In this document: in pieces, positions 9,369 through 18,365 of the stretch
Position numbering within the stretch: the first letter of the stretch is position 1
Layout of the letters: each line of letters opens with the position of its first letter
Source of the DNA: G025836975 sp040391135
Lineage (GTDB): Bacteria > Pseudomonadota > Gammaproteobacteria > Burkholderiales > Burkholderiaceae_B
Assembly: GCA_040391135.1 (NCBI GenBank)
Contig: JBEBYL010000005.1
Coordinates: 1-64,000, forward strand
Length of the DNA: 64,000 nucleotides
Direction of reading: 5' to 3'
Notes under the pieces: model-generated
Database searches by the model: none
Told to the model about the DNA's origin: nothing
Seen by the model: only the letters and a program-made list of their open reading frames with translations
Program-made: the position numbers and the translations under genes

Positions 9369-10202
9369 TCATGGTTGAAAGGCGTTGATGAAGATCGCGG
9401 GATCGACGCGCGCATTGTTCAGGCTGACGTTCCAGTGCAGATGCGGCCCCGTGGCCCTGCCGGTGGCGCCGACCTGGCCGACGACCTGGCCGCGCTGGAT
9501 TTCCTGGCCCTGCCGGACCTGGAATGCCGACAGATGGCAGTACATGGTAATGAAACCCTGTCCATGGTCAATGAACACCGTTTTGCCATTGAAAAAATAG
9601 TCGGCCACGATGGTCACGACGCCATCGGCCGGTGCCTTGACCGGCGTACCGGCCGGAACGGCGAAATCCAGGCCCGAATGGGCGTTGCGCTCTTCGCCGT
9701 TGAAGAAGCGCCTTAAACCGAAGGGGCTGGACAAGCGTCCGGTCACGGGCCTGTCCAGGACCACATTGCTGGGCCCCGCGTCGCGGAACCGCCGGTAGGC
9801 GTCGATCTGTTCCTTGTATTCGCGCTCGTAGCGCCGGACCTGCTCGGAGTCGGGATTCACCTGGCTTTTGTTCTTCAAGGTGATGTGCTGGGATTTGTAA
9901 TCCTTGCCGCCCACCTGAAAGCCGACTTCCCCTTGCGGTCCCTCGACCCGGATGGCGCGCCGGCCCGCGGCGGTTTTCAGATCGATGCCCACGACGGCTA
10001 TCCATTGCTGGTCGCTGTCGCGCAGCACCATGACCCTGTCCTTGCCATAGAACACCTTGGGCGCCTGCTCGGCCGTGCCCAGGGGGATGACGGCCACACC
10101 GCCCGGCACGGGATGATGCAGGACGCGCGCCATATAGCCCTGCGCAAGCACGGCGGCCGGCCAGGACAGGCTAAGGATGAAAAAGGCTATGACACGCTGC
10201 AT
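9369..10202 (-). CDS. Secreted M23 family metallopeptidase
   Basis: A 277-residue protein with a cleavable signal peptide (hydrophobic stretch ending AAVLAQ). A beta-rich N-terminal region (about 25-110) is followed by a lysostaphin-type M23 domain (about 150-275) that has its zinc-binding residues: His and Asp in NAHSGLDFA, and HLHW near the end. It is therefore expected to be an active endopeptidase cutting peptidoglycan cross-links in the periplasm. This differs from the degenerate M23 domain of NlpD in this window. It is followed on the same strand by azlCD. Confidence 0.88.
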   Translation of the reverse strand: MQRVIAFFILSLSWPAAVLAQGYMARVLHHPVPGGVAVIPLGTAEQAPKVFYGKDRVMVLRDSDQQWIAVVGIDLKTAAGRRAIRVEGPQGEVGFQVGGKDYKSQHITLKNKSQVNPDSEQVRRYEREYKEQIDAYRRFRDAGPSNVVLDRPVTGRLSSPFGLRRFFNGEERNAHSGLDFAVPAGTPVKAPADGVVTIVADYFFNGKTVFIDHGQGFITMYCHLSAFQVRQGQEIQRGQVVGQVGATGRATGPHLHWNVSLNNARVDPAIFINAFQP

Positions 10203-10270
10203 CTGGGCTTCCCGCTGCTGATTGATACGGCGCTGTGGGCGCCGACCCCGATTCTACCTTGTGGCAGGCC

Positions 10271-10294
10271 CAGGCCGGCCACACGGCCGGCCTG
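10271..10294. terminator. Perfect 10-bp GC hairpin after the 5-oxoprolinase gene
   Basis: CAGGCCGGCC and GGCCGGCCTG flank an ACAC loop, 7 bases past the stop of the 5-oxoprolinase gene on the minus strand. No T tract follows, so it may pause or stabilise the transcript end rather than terminate on its own. Confidence 0.45.
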
Positions 10295-10300
10295 GCGCCG

Positions 10301-13300
10301 CTACGGCGGCCCATAGCCCCCGCCGCCGGGCGTTTCCACCACGAAGACATCACCGGGCTGCAGCTCGGTGCTGTCCTGGGGGCCGAGCACGGATCGGCTG
10401 CCGTCGACCCGCTCCACATAATTGCGGCCCAGGGCGCCCGGCAGTCCGCCCGCCAATCCCAGCGGTGGAAAAACGCGGTTATTGGACAGGATGGCGGCCG
10501 TCATGGCTTGCAGGAAACGGACTTTGCGCACTCCCCCATCTCCGCCCGGCCAGCGCCCGGCTCCGCCCGAGCCCTTGCGGATCTCATAGGATTCCAGGCG
10601 GACGGGAAACCGCAACTCCAGCACTTCGGGGTCGGTCAGGCGCGAATTGGTCATATGGGCCTGTACCACCGAGGTGCCCGCAAACCCGCCCGCCTGATCG
10701 AAGGGCTCGCCGATGCGTTCGGGGCCGGCCCCCGTGCCGCCGGAAATGGTTTCGTAATACTGGTATTGCTGATTGCCGAAAGTGAAGTTGTTCATGGTGC
10801 CCTGGCTGGCCGCCTGGACCTCGAGCGCGCCATACAAGGCGTTGACGATGCACATCGACGTTTCCACATTGCCGGCCACGACCGCGGCGGGCGGATTGGG
10901 ATTCAGCATGGAACCGGCCGGCACGATGATTTCCAGCGGTTTCAGGCATCCCGCGTTCAGGGGAATGTCGTCATCCACCAGGCTGCGGAATACATACAGC
11001 ACGGCGGCCACCGCAATGGATGCCGGCGCATTGAAGTTGTTTTCCAACTGGGGCGAGGTTCCGGTGAAATCGATGGTCGCGCTCCGGTCCTCCTGCCTGA
11101 CCGTGATCGCCACCCGTATATGCGCGCCATTGTCCAGCGCATAGTCGAAGCGGCCGTCGCGCAGCTTGGTGATGACCTTGCGCACGGCTTCTTCGGCATT
11201 GTCCTGGACATGCTTCATATAGGCATTGACGACCTCCAGGCCGAACTGATCGCACATGGCCAGCAATTCGCGCGCGCCTTTCTCGTTCGCCGCGATCTGC
11301 GCGCGCAGATCGGCCAGGTTCTGATCCGGATTGCGCGCGGGCCAGGCCCCGGAGGCCAGGATGGCGCGTGCTTCCTTTTCGCGGAACTCGCCGTCGCGAA
11401 CCAGCTGGAAATTGGTGAACAGCACACCCTCGTCATCGACCGTACGCGAGTCCGGCGGCATGGAGCCCGGCGTCAGGCCGCCTATGTCGGCGTGGTGGCC
11501 GCGCGAACCCACAAAGAACAGCAGGCGCGTCCCGGCGCGATCGAACACGGGCGTAATGACCGTGACGTCGGGCAGATGCGTGCCGCCGTGATAAGGATCG
11601 TTCACCACATAGGCATCGCCGGGCCGCATTTTGCCGGCATTCTCGCGCATGACCGTCTTGATCGATTCGCTCATGGAACCCAGGTGTACGGGCATGTGGG
11701 GCGCATTGGCGATCAGATTGCCTTCAACGTCGAATAGCGCGCAGGAGAAATCCAGCCTTTCCTTGATGTTGACGGAATAGGCGGTATTTTGCAGGCGCAC
11801 GCCCATCTGGTCGGCGATGGACATGAACAGGTTGTTGAAGACCTCGAGCATGATGGGGTTGACGCTGGAATCGACCGCGGCTTGCGCCGTCAGCGGCTTG
11901 CAGCGCGTAATGACCCAATGATCCTGAACCGACAGCGCCGCGCGCCACTCCGGCTCGACCACAATTGTCTGGTTGGGCTCGGAAATGATGGCGGGGCCAT
12001 CGATCTCATCGCCGGCCTGCAGATCGGCCCTGTCGTAGACAGGCGTGTCGTGCCATTGCCCGCCGCTGAACATGGCGCGCCGCGCCCGGGGCTGCGCGGG
12101 GCCGGCCCGGCGCGTGCCGGAATCGGGCGCCTCGCGCGCCGCATCGCCCGGCAGGCTGGCTTCCACGGAAATGGATTCAACCACCAGCCGCCGCTGGCGC
12201 ATCAGAAAGGAATAGCGCTGGCGATAGACGTCCTCGAATGCCGCCCGCATCGCGTCAACCGAATCCGTCAACGGAACCTCGAGCGCGGTATCCGTGCCCT
12301 CGTACTTGACATGGATCCGGCATGCAAGCCGGACGGGATCGTGCTTTTCATTCTGCTCATGCAGGCCTTCCGCGGCCTGCGCGCTCAACTGATCCCGATA
12401 CTGATCCAGGGCCGCAAGCAAGGCGGGCTCCAGCACCTGTTCCACCGTTTGCTGGCGTATCTCGATCTGATCCGCCAAGCCCATGCCGTAAGCAGACAGC
12501 ACGCCGCCGTAGGGATGTGAAAAGATGCGCGTCATACCCAGCGCATCGGCGACCAGGCAGGCATGCTGCCCGCCCGCGCCGCCGAATACGGTCAGTACAT
12601 AGGCGGTGACATCATGGCCCTGCTGAACCGAAATCCGCTTGATGGCCTCGGCCATATTGCCCACGGCAATGGATAAAAACCCTTCGGCCAAGGCTTCCGG
12701 CGCCAGGCTGTTGCCGGTGGCCTGCTCGACGTCCTTTGCCATGGCCTCGAACTGCCGGCGCACCGCGTCGGAATCCAGCGCTTCGTTCGCCGCCGGGCCA
12801 AAGACATGGGGGAAAAAGTCCGGCTGTATCTTGCCCAGCATCACATTGCAGTCGGTGACCGTCAGCGGGCCGCCGCGCCGATAGCTTGCCGGGCCGGGAT
12901 TGGCGCCCGCCGAATCGGGTCCGGCGCGCAGGCGGGCCCCGTCAAAGTGCAGAATGGAACCGCCTCCCGCGGCGACCGTATGTATGCTCATCATGGGCGC
13001 CCGCATGCGCACCCCGGCCACCTGCGTTTCAAATTCGCGCTCGAACTGGCCCGAATAATGCGATACATCGGTCGAGGTGCCGCCCATATCGAAACCGATG
13101 ACCTTGTCGAAGCCCGCCCGCTCGCTGGTACGCGCCATCCCGACAATGCCGCCCGCCGGGCCCGACAGGATGGCGTCCTTGCCGCGAAAGCGATCGGCAT
13201 GCGTCAGGCCGCCGCTGGACTGCATGAATAGCAGGGGCACGCCGGGCAGCTCGGAAGCCACCTGGCCAACGTAGCGCCGCAATATGGGCGACAGATAGGC

Positions 13301-13933
13301 GTCCACCACCGTGGTATCGCCACGCGACACGAACTTGATCAGCGGGCTGACCTCGTGCGATGCCGATACCTGGGTAAAACCCATGTCGCGCGCCAATTGC
13401 GCCACCTGGGCTTCATGGCCGGCCTGGCGCCAGGCATGCATGAATACGATGGCGATGGCCCGTATGCCCTGGGCATGGATGGGCGCCAACTGCGAGCGCA
13501 CAGCGGCCAAGTCCAGGGGCTTGACGACATGCCCGGACGCGTCGACGCGCTCGTCGATTTCAAGCACCTGTTCATAAAGCAGCTCGGGCAGAACGATATG
13601 CCGGTCGAACAGGCGCGGGCGGTTCTGGTAGGCGATGCGCAAGGCATCGCGAAAGCCGCGGGTCGTCAGCAGGACGGTTCTTTCGCCTTTGCGCTCCAGC
13701 AGCGCATTGGTGGCGACGGTCGTGCCCATCTTGACGCAGGCGATAAGCCCCGCAGGCACGGGCTGTCCGGCGGGCACCCCCAGAAACTGCCTGATGCCGG
13801 CGACCGCCGCATCGCTATAGTGTTCCGGATTCTCGGATAGCAGCTTGGAGCTGGAAATCCGCCCATCGGGGCTCAAGGCCACTATATCCGTGAAGGTACC
13901 GCCTCGATCAACCCAGAACTGCCACTTCGCCAT
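10301..13933 (-). CDS. oplA: 5-oxoprolinase (ATP-hydrolysing), fused HyuA-HyuB type
   Basis: A 1210-residue single-chain enzyme predicted to open 5-oxo-L-proline to glutamate with ATP hydrolysis. The N-terminal hydantoinase-A half begins with the nucleotide-binding VDRGGTFTDIV and contains GFDMGGTSTDVSHY. The hydantoinase-B half starts at about residue 695 (EVFNNLFMSIADQMG) and carries IKERLDFSCALFD and NDPYHGGTHLPD. The fused arrangement and length match eukaryotic-type OPLAH rather than separate hyuA/hyuB. The ATG at 13933 has AAGGAG 7 bases upstream; a longer start at 14023 adds an unlikely leader. It is divergent from the dctPQM TRAP genes, which points to a shared substrate. Confidence 0.92.
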   Translation of the reverse strand: MAKWQFWVDRGGTFTDIVALSPDGRISSSKLLSENPEHYSDAAVAGIRQFLGVPAGQPVPAGLIACVKMGTTVATNALLERKGERTVLLTTRGFRDALRIAYQNRPRLFDRHIVLPELLYEQVLEIDERVDASGHVVKPLDLAAVRSQLAPIHAQGIRAIAIVFMHAWRQAGHEAQVAQLARDMGFTQVSASHEVSPLIKFVSRGDTTVVDAYLSPILRRYVGQVASELPGVPLLFMQSSGGLTHADRFRGKDAILSGPAGGIVGMARTSERAGFDKVIGFDMGGTSTDVSHYSGQFEREFETQVAGVRMRAPMMSIHTVAAGGGSILHFDGARLRAGPDSAGANPGPASYRRGGPLTVTDCNVMLGKIQPDFFPHVFGPAANEALDSDAVRRQFEAMAKDVEQATGNSLAPEALAEGFLSIAVGNMAEAIKRISVQQGHDVTAYVLTVFGGAGGQHACLVADALGMTRIFSHPYGGVLSAYGMGLADQIEIRQQTVEQVLEPALLAALDQYRDQLSAQAAEGLHEQNEKHDPVRLACRIHVKYEGTDTALEVPLTDSVDAMRAAFEDVYRQRYSFLMRQRRLVVESISVEASLPGDAAREAPDSGTRRAGPAQPRARRAMFSGGQWHDTPVYDRADLQAGDEIDGPAIISEPNQTIVVEPEWRAALSVQDHWVITRCKPLTAQAAVDSSVNPIMLEVFNNLFMSIADQMGVRLQNTAYSVNIKERLDFSCALFDVEGNLIANAPHMPVHLGSMSESIKTVMRENAGKMRPGDAYVVNDPYHGGTHLPDVTVITPVFDRAGTRLLFFVGSRGHHADIGGLTPGSMPPDSRTVDDEGVLFTNFQLVRDGEFREKEARAILASGAWPARNPDQNLADLRAQIAANEKGARELLAMCDQFGLEVVNAYMKHVQDNAEEAVRKVITKLRDGRFDYALDNGAHIRVAITVRQEDRSATIDFTGTSPQLENNFNAPASIAVAAVLYVFRSLVDDDIPLNAGCLKPLEIIVPAGSMLNPNPPAAVVAGNVETSMCIVNALYGALEVQAASQGTMNNFTFGNQQYQYYETISGGTGAGPERIGEPFDQAGGFAGTSVVQAHMTNSRLTDPEVLELRFPVRLESYEIRKGSGGAGRWPGGDGGVRKVRFLQAMTAAILSNNRVFPPLGLAGGLPGALGRNYVERVDGSRSVLGPQDSTELQPGDVFVVETPGGGGYGPP

Positions 13934-14200
13934 CAAAACTCTCCTTGTCGCCGGCCCGGGAAAAAGGAAACGGGTCGGCCCGGCCGCCCATCGGCCGTTT
14001 GGTTCAAGCATAAAGGAAGCCATTAAACTCCGCTTCCCCGGCGCCGCGCAAACCCGCTATGCACCCCACTAGGAATTACCCTAAATTAAGCATGCAGCGG
14101 CATATATGGACACTATCCCACACTACAATCGGGCAGCTATGCGGGGGCCCTTCCGGCCCGTGTGTGTTTTCCCAGGCATTACCGATCAAAGGATAGTTCA

Positions 14201-15178
14201 ATGAAAAAATCGCTCGCTTTGCTGACAGCCGCCTGCGCCGCCGCTTTTGCCGTCAACGCCCAGGCCGCCACCAAATGGGATCTGCCCAGCGCCTACCCCG
14301 CGTCCAACCTGCACACGCAGAACCTGGAACAGTTCATAAAAGAAGTCAAAGAGCTCTCGGGCGGCGAACTGGACATCACGCTGCACAGCAATGCATCTTT
14401 GTACAAGGCACCGGAAATCAAGCGCGCGGTTCAGGGCAATCAGGCCCAGGCCGGCGAGATCCTGCTGACCAACTACGCCAACGAAGACCCGATCTATGCG
14501 CTGGACGGCCTGCCCTTCCTGGCCACTGGCTACGACGCCGCCTGGAAGCTCTACCAGGCTCAGAAAGACCTGCTCAACAAAAAGCTGGCCTCGCAAGGCA
14601 TGGCCTTGCTGTACACCGTGGCTTGGCCTCCCCAGGGCATCTTCGCCAACAAAGACATCAAGAAAGTCGAAGATCTGAAAGGCGTGAAATGGCGCGCATA
14701 CAGCCCCGTGACCGCCCGCATCGCCGAATTGGTAGGTGCGCAGCCGGTCACCATCCAGCAATCCGAACTGTCGCAAGCCATGGCAACCGGCGTGGTCGAC
14801 GCATTCATGACCTCGGGCTCCACCGGCTGGGACACCAAGACCTACGAATACATCAAGAAGTTCTACGACACCCAGGCCTGGCTGCCCAAGAACGCCGTGA
14901 TCGTCAATCAGAAAGCCTTCGACAAACTCGACGACAAGAGCAAGAAAGCCCTGCTCAAGGCGTCCGAGAATGCCGAGAAGCGCGGCTGGGCCATATCCAA
15001 GGAAAAAACACAGTGGTACCTGGATAATCTGGCCAAGAACGGCATGGAAATCATCAAGCCCAGCGATGAGCTCATGAAGGGATTGGACAAGGTGGGCGAA
15101 ACCATGCTTGCCGAATGGGTCAAGCGCGCCGGTCCCGACGGCCAGAAAGTCATCGATACCTATCGTGCCAATAAATAA
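14201..15178 (+). CDS. dctP: TRAP transporter solute-binding protein (DctP family)
   Basis: A 325-residue periplasmic protein with a signal peptide (MKKSLALL... ending VNAQAA). The DctP fold is shown by KWDLPSAYPASNLHTQN, the YALDGLPFL segment and VKWRAYSPVTARIAELVGA, whose Arg usually clamps the substrate carboxylate. The ATG at 14201 has AAAGGATAG upstream; an in-frame start at 14162 is less likely. It is the first gene of dctPQM and diverges from the 5-oxoprolinase gene, so pyroglutamate or a related acid is the likely ligand; this is inference from context. Confidence 0.9.
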   Translation: MKKSLALLTAACAAAFAVNAQAATKWDLPSAYPASNLHTQNLEQFIKEVKELSGGELDITLHSNASLYKAPEIKRAVQGNQAQAGEILLTNYANEDPIYALDGLPFLATGYDAAWKLYQAQKDLLNKKLASQGMALLYTVAWPPQGIFANKDIKKVEDLKGVKWRAYSPVTARIAELVGAQPVTIQQSELSQAMATGVVDAFMTSGSTGWDTKTYEYIKKFYDTQAWLPKNAVIVNQKAFDKLDDKSKKALLKASENAEKRGWAISKEKTQWYLDNLAKNGMEIIKPSDELMKGLDKVGETMLAEWVKRAGPDGQKVIDTYRANK

Positions 15179-15180
15179 GC

Positions 15181-15687
15181 ATGCGTCGCTTCCTCGATAG
15201 GCTATACCTGGTATCCGGCGGCTTGGCCGCCGTTTTCACGGTCGGCGTGCTGGTGGCGGTCGTCATGTCGATCGCCACCCGCCAGTTGGGGGTGCATATC
15301 GGTGGACTGGATGCCTACGCAGGCTATTCGATGGCCGCCGCCGGCTTCCTGGCGCTGGCCCACACGTTCAAAAGCGGCGAACATATACGCGTCACCCTGC
15401 TGCTGTCCGCCTTGCCGTCCAAAGGCCGCCTGCGGCTGGACATCTTCGCGCTGCTGGCCGCCTGCCTCATCGTCGGAAACTTGTGCTGGTTCAGCGGCAA
15501 GCTGGTGTTCGACTCTTTCTCGTACAACGACATTTCCACCAGCGACGACGCCACGCCTTTATGGATACCCCAGATCGCCATGGCGATCGGCACGCTCATC
15601 TTCTTTATCGCCATCACCGATGAAACCATAAGGCGCTGCAAGGGCATCCCTGAAGCGAAGCACGCTGAAGAAACCCATTATGAATGA
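15181..15687 (+). CDS. dctQ: TRAP transporter small permease (DctQ family)
   Basis: A 168-residue inner-membrane protein with four hydrophobic segments, the size and layout of DctQ. The FLALAHTFKSGEHIRVTLLL region is characteristic. It starts 2 bases after the dctP stop and its end overlaps dctM by 8 bases, so the three subunits are translated together. DctQ pairs with DctM to form the sodium-driven membrane part of the transporter. Confidence 0.88.
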   Translation: MRRFLDRLYLVSGGLAAVFTVGVLVAVVMSIATRQLGVHIGGLDAYAGYSMAAAGFLALAHTFKSGEHIRVTLLLSALPSKGRLRLDIFALLAACLIVGNLCWFSGKLVFDSFSYNDISTSDDATPLWIPQIAMAIGTLIFFIAITDETIRRCKGIPEAKHAEETHYE

Positions 15688-16981
15688 AACCCTGGTCATT
15701 TTTCTGCTGGTGGTCTCCATCTTCGGCTTCCTGGCTTGCGGAGTATGGGTCGGCCTGACGCTGGCGGGTACAGCATGGCTGGGCATGGAGCTGTTCTCCA
15801 GCCGCCCGGCGGGCGACGCCATGGCCATCACGATATGGGGCGCCGCATCCAGTTGGACGCTGACGGCCCTGCCGCTGTTTTTATGGATGGGCGAGATCCT
15901 GTTCCGTTCGCGCCTGTCACAGGACTTGTTCAAAGGGCTCGCCCCTTGGCTGGACCGCATTCCCGGTCGCTTGCTGCACACCAACGTGGTCGGTTGCGCC
16001 ATATTCGCCGCCGTGTCCGGCTCATCGGCCGCCACCTGCGCCACGATAGGCAAGATGACCATACCCGAGCTTACCCGCCGGGGCTACCCGCAGGACCAGA
16101 TCATAGGCACCCTGGCGGGCGCAGGCACGCTAGGCTTGCTGGTTCCGCCCTCCATCATCATGATCGTCTATGGCGTGGCGGCCGATGTTTCCATTTCCAA
16201 GCTGTTCATCGCCGGCATCTTCCCGGGCATATTGCTGGCGGCGCTGTTCATGGGGTATATCGCCATTTGGGCGATGCTGCATCCCGATCAGATACCCGAA
16301 GCCGATCAGAAGCTCAGCTTTACGCAGAAAATCTATCAATCGCGCCACCTCATTCCGGTGGTCATCCTGATTGCCGTCGTGCTCGGCACCATCTATACCG
16401 GATTCGCCACGGCCACCGAGGCTGCCGCCGTGGGTGTCGTGGGCGCTTTGATCCTGTCGGCCACGCAAGGCTCGCTCAGCTGGCAGGTGTTCAAGGAATC
16501 CCTCATGGGCGCGACGCGCCTGTACTGCATGATCGCGCTCATTCTTGCCGGCGCTCAGTTCCTGACGCTGTCCATGGGATATATAGGGTTGCCGCGCGCG
16601 CTGGCCGAATGGATCGCCTCGCTAGGGCTTTCGCAATTCGGATTGATCATCGCCTTGATGATCTTCTTCGTTGTCCTGGGTTGCTTTCTGGACGGCATTT
16701 CCATTGTCGTACTGACCATGGGCGTACTGCTGCCCACCGTCAACGCGGCCGGAATCGATCTGATCTGGTTTGGCATATTCCTGGTCTTCGTCATCGAGAT
16801 GGCACAGATCACACCGCCAGTAGGGTTCAACCTGTTTGTGCTTTCAGGCATGACCAAAAAAGAACTGCCCTACCTGGCGCGCGTATCGCTGCCTATGTTC
16901 CTCTTGATGATCGTGGGCGTGCTGCTTATCTACTTCGCTCCGGAGATTGCTACCTGGTTACCGAAGAACATGAAGATGTAA
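15680..16981 (+). CDS. dctM: TRAP transporter large permease (DctM family)
   Basis: A 433-residue inner-membrane protein with about twelve hydrophobic segments. DctM signatures visible are SGSSAATCATIGKM, the LAGAGTLGLLVPPSI stretch and FLDGISIVVLT, with ITPPVGFNLFVLSG near the C-terminus. It forms the transport channel with DctQ and receives substrate from DctP. The stop at 16979-16981 abuts the end of the convergent ybbA gene; a GC hairpin at 16987-17009 follows. Confidence 0.93.
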   Translation: MNETLVIFLLVVSIFGFLACGVWVGLTLAGTAWLGMELFSSRPAGDAMAITIWGAASSWTLTALPLFLWMGEILFRSRLSQDLFKGLAPWLDRIPGRLLHTNVVGCAIFAAVSGSSAATCATIGKMTIPELTRRGYPQDQIIGTLAGAGTLGLLVPPSIIMIVYGVAADVSISKLFIAGIFPGILLAALFMGYIAIWAMLHPDQIPEADQKLSFTQKIYQSRHLIPVVILIAVVLGTIYTGFATATEAAAVGVVGALILSATQGSLSWQVFKESLMGATRLYCMIALILAGAQFLTLSMGYIGLPRALAEWIASLGLSQFGLIIALMIFFVVLGCFLDGISIVVLTMGVLLPTVNAAGIDLIWFGIFLVFVIEMAQITPPVGFNLFVLSGMTKKELPYLARVSLPMFLLMIVGVLLIYFAPEIATWLPKNMKM

Positions 16982-17659
16982 TCAAGGGGCGGCCACCACG
17001 CGGCCGCCCGACAGCCTGAGTTCGCGCTGGCACAGTGCCGCCAGTTGCGGGTCGTGCGTCACCAATACCAGCGTCGTATTCAATTCCCGGTGCAGGGTAA
17101 ACATCAAGTCGATGATCCTGGCCCCGTTCCGGGTATCCAGGCTGCCCGTGGGCTCATCGGCAAACAAGACCCGGGGCCCGACCACGAAAGCGCGCGCTAG
17201 GGAAACCCGCTGCTGCTCTCCCCCCGATAGCGTGCGGGGATAATGATGCAGGCGATCCTTCAAGCCGACGCGCTCCAGCATGGCCCGCGCTTCCTCCATG
17301 GCCGGTTTGCCCGCCAGTTCCAGCGGCAGCATCACGTTCTCCAGCGCGGTCAGATTGGGCAGCAGCTGGAAGGACTGGAAGACGAAACCGACATGGGCCG
17401 CGCGCACGGCGGCGCGTGCTTCCTCATCCAGGGAAAACAGATCGTGGCCCAGCAGGCGGACCTGCCCCGAAGTGGGCACATCCAGCCCCGCCAGCAGCCC
17501 AAGCAGCGTGGATTTGCCCGATCCCGAACTGCCGGTGATGGCCAGCGCCTGACCCTCGTCCACCGTAAAACTGACATTGTCTAAAATATCCAATGTGCCT
17601 GACGAATCGACGACTCTTTGGGACAGCTGTTTAACCTGGATCGAATGGGAATTTTTCAT
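16982..17659 (-). CDS. ybbA: ABC transporter ATPase, YbbA/LolD-like
   Basis: A 225-residue ATPase with Walker A GSSGSGKST, the signature LSGGEQQRVSLARAF and Walker B VLFADEPTGSLD, typical of the MacB/LolD group that powers extraction of lipids or release of substrates across the inner membrane. Location next to divergent tesA reproduces the E. coli ybbA/tesA arrangement. In E. coli a permease (ybbP) follows ybbA; here the next gene is the convergent dctM, so no permease partner is adjacent. The ATG at 17659 overlaps the tesA ATG and lacks a clear ribosome site; upstream in-frame ATGs at 17701 and 17743 are alternatives. Confidence 0.85.
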   Translation of the reverse strand: MKNSHSIQVKQLSQRVVDSSGTLDILDNVSFTVDEGQALAITGSSGSGKSTLLGLLAGLDVPTSGQVRLLGHDLFSLDEEARAAVRAAHVGFVFQSFQLLPNLTALENVMLPLELAGKPAMEEARAMLERVGLKDRLHHYPRTLSGGEQQRVSLARAFVVGPRVLFADEPTGSLDTRNGARIIDLMFTLHRELNTTLVLVTHDPQLAALCQRELRLSGGRVVAAP

Positions 17660-18302
17660 GTGGATAGGCTGGCGGTCTGTTGTTTTTGCATTAAGTGGCA
17701 TTCTGTTCGCGGGCACCATCGCCCAGGCCGGCGTCGCGGACAAGCGCCCGGATCAGACCATACTGATCGTAGGCGATAGCCTGTCGGCCGAATACGGCTT
17801 GCAGCGCGGCTCGGGATGGGTTGCCCTGGTGGCCCAGCGCTTGCAAACCGAGCAGCAAGATTACCAGATACACAACACCAGCATCAGCGGCGATACCAGC
17901 AGCGGCGGCGTGGCGCGCCTGCCCGAGGCGCTGCGGCGCCACAAGCCCGCCATCGTCATCATCGAGCTGGGCAGCAATGATGCCTTGCGCGGGCTTTCGC
18001 TGAAAATGACCCGGGACAACCTGGCGACCATGGTAAGCATGGCACAGCAGGCCCAGGCGCGGGTCTTGCTGGTCGGCATGCAGATACCGCCCAACTACGG
18101 CCGGAAATACGCCGAGCAGTTCCAGCAATTGTTTCCGCAGGTGGCGCAGGAACACGGCGCCGAACTGGTTCCCTTCCTGCTGGAAGGCATGGCCACCGAC
18201 CGAAGCATGTTCCAGTCGGATGGGATTCACCCAAATGAACAAGCCCAGGCCATACTTGCCCGGAACGTCTGGCAAAAGCTCGAACCCATGTTGGCCCCCT
18301 GA
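17658..18302 (+). CDS. tesA: Arylesterase / acyl-CoA thioesterase I (GDSL family)
   Basis: A 214-residue SGNH hydrolase with a signal peptide (WIGWRSVVFALSGILFAG), so periplasmic. The catalytic Ser lies in VGDSLSAEYGL, the oxyanion Gly and Asn in the ISGDTSSGG and LGSNDALRG blocks, and the Asp-His pair in DGIHPNEQA. It cleaves esters and acyl thioesters including acyl-CoA. The chosen ATG gives a good signal peptide and has GGGA upstream; it overlaps the divergent ybbA start by two bases, so its promoter must lie inside ybbA coding sequence. Confidence 0.92.
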   Translation: MWIGWRSVVFALSGILFAGTIAQAGVADKRPDQTILIVGDSLSAEYGLQRGSGWVALVAQRLQTEQQDYQIHNTSISGDTSSGGVARLPEALRRHKPAIVIIELGSNDALRGLSLKMTRDNLATMVSMAQQAQARVLLVGMQIPPNYGRKYAEQFQQLFPQVAQEHGAELVPFLLEGMATDRSMFQSDGIHPNEQAQAILARNVWQKLEPMLAP

Positions 18303-18309
18303 ATAGCAA

Positions 18310-18329
18310 GCGGCCCTAGCCAGGGCCGC
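18310..18329. terminator. 8-bp hairpin between tesA and ppiD
   Basis: GCGGCCCT and AGGGCCGC flank an AGCC loop in the short gap between convergent tesA and ppiD. It lacks a T tract but is well placed to end either transcript. Confidence 0.5.
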
Positions 18330-18365
18330 CCAATGCTTGCCAAGGGAAGGCCTTGCGGCCAAGCC

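Noticed and set aside
10235..11737. A 500-codon plus-strand frame opposite the 5-oxoprolinase gene
   Set aside because: Antisense shadow of a protein with clear motifs throughout; no recognisable family.
10301..13933. Possible artificial joining of hyuA and hyuB genes
   Set aside because: Single-chain 5-oxoprolinases of about 1200 residues are a known family, so the fusion is expected.
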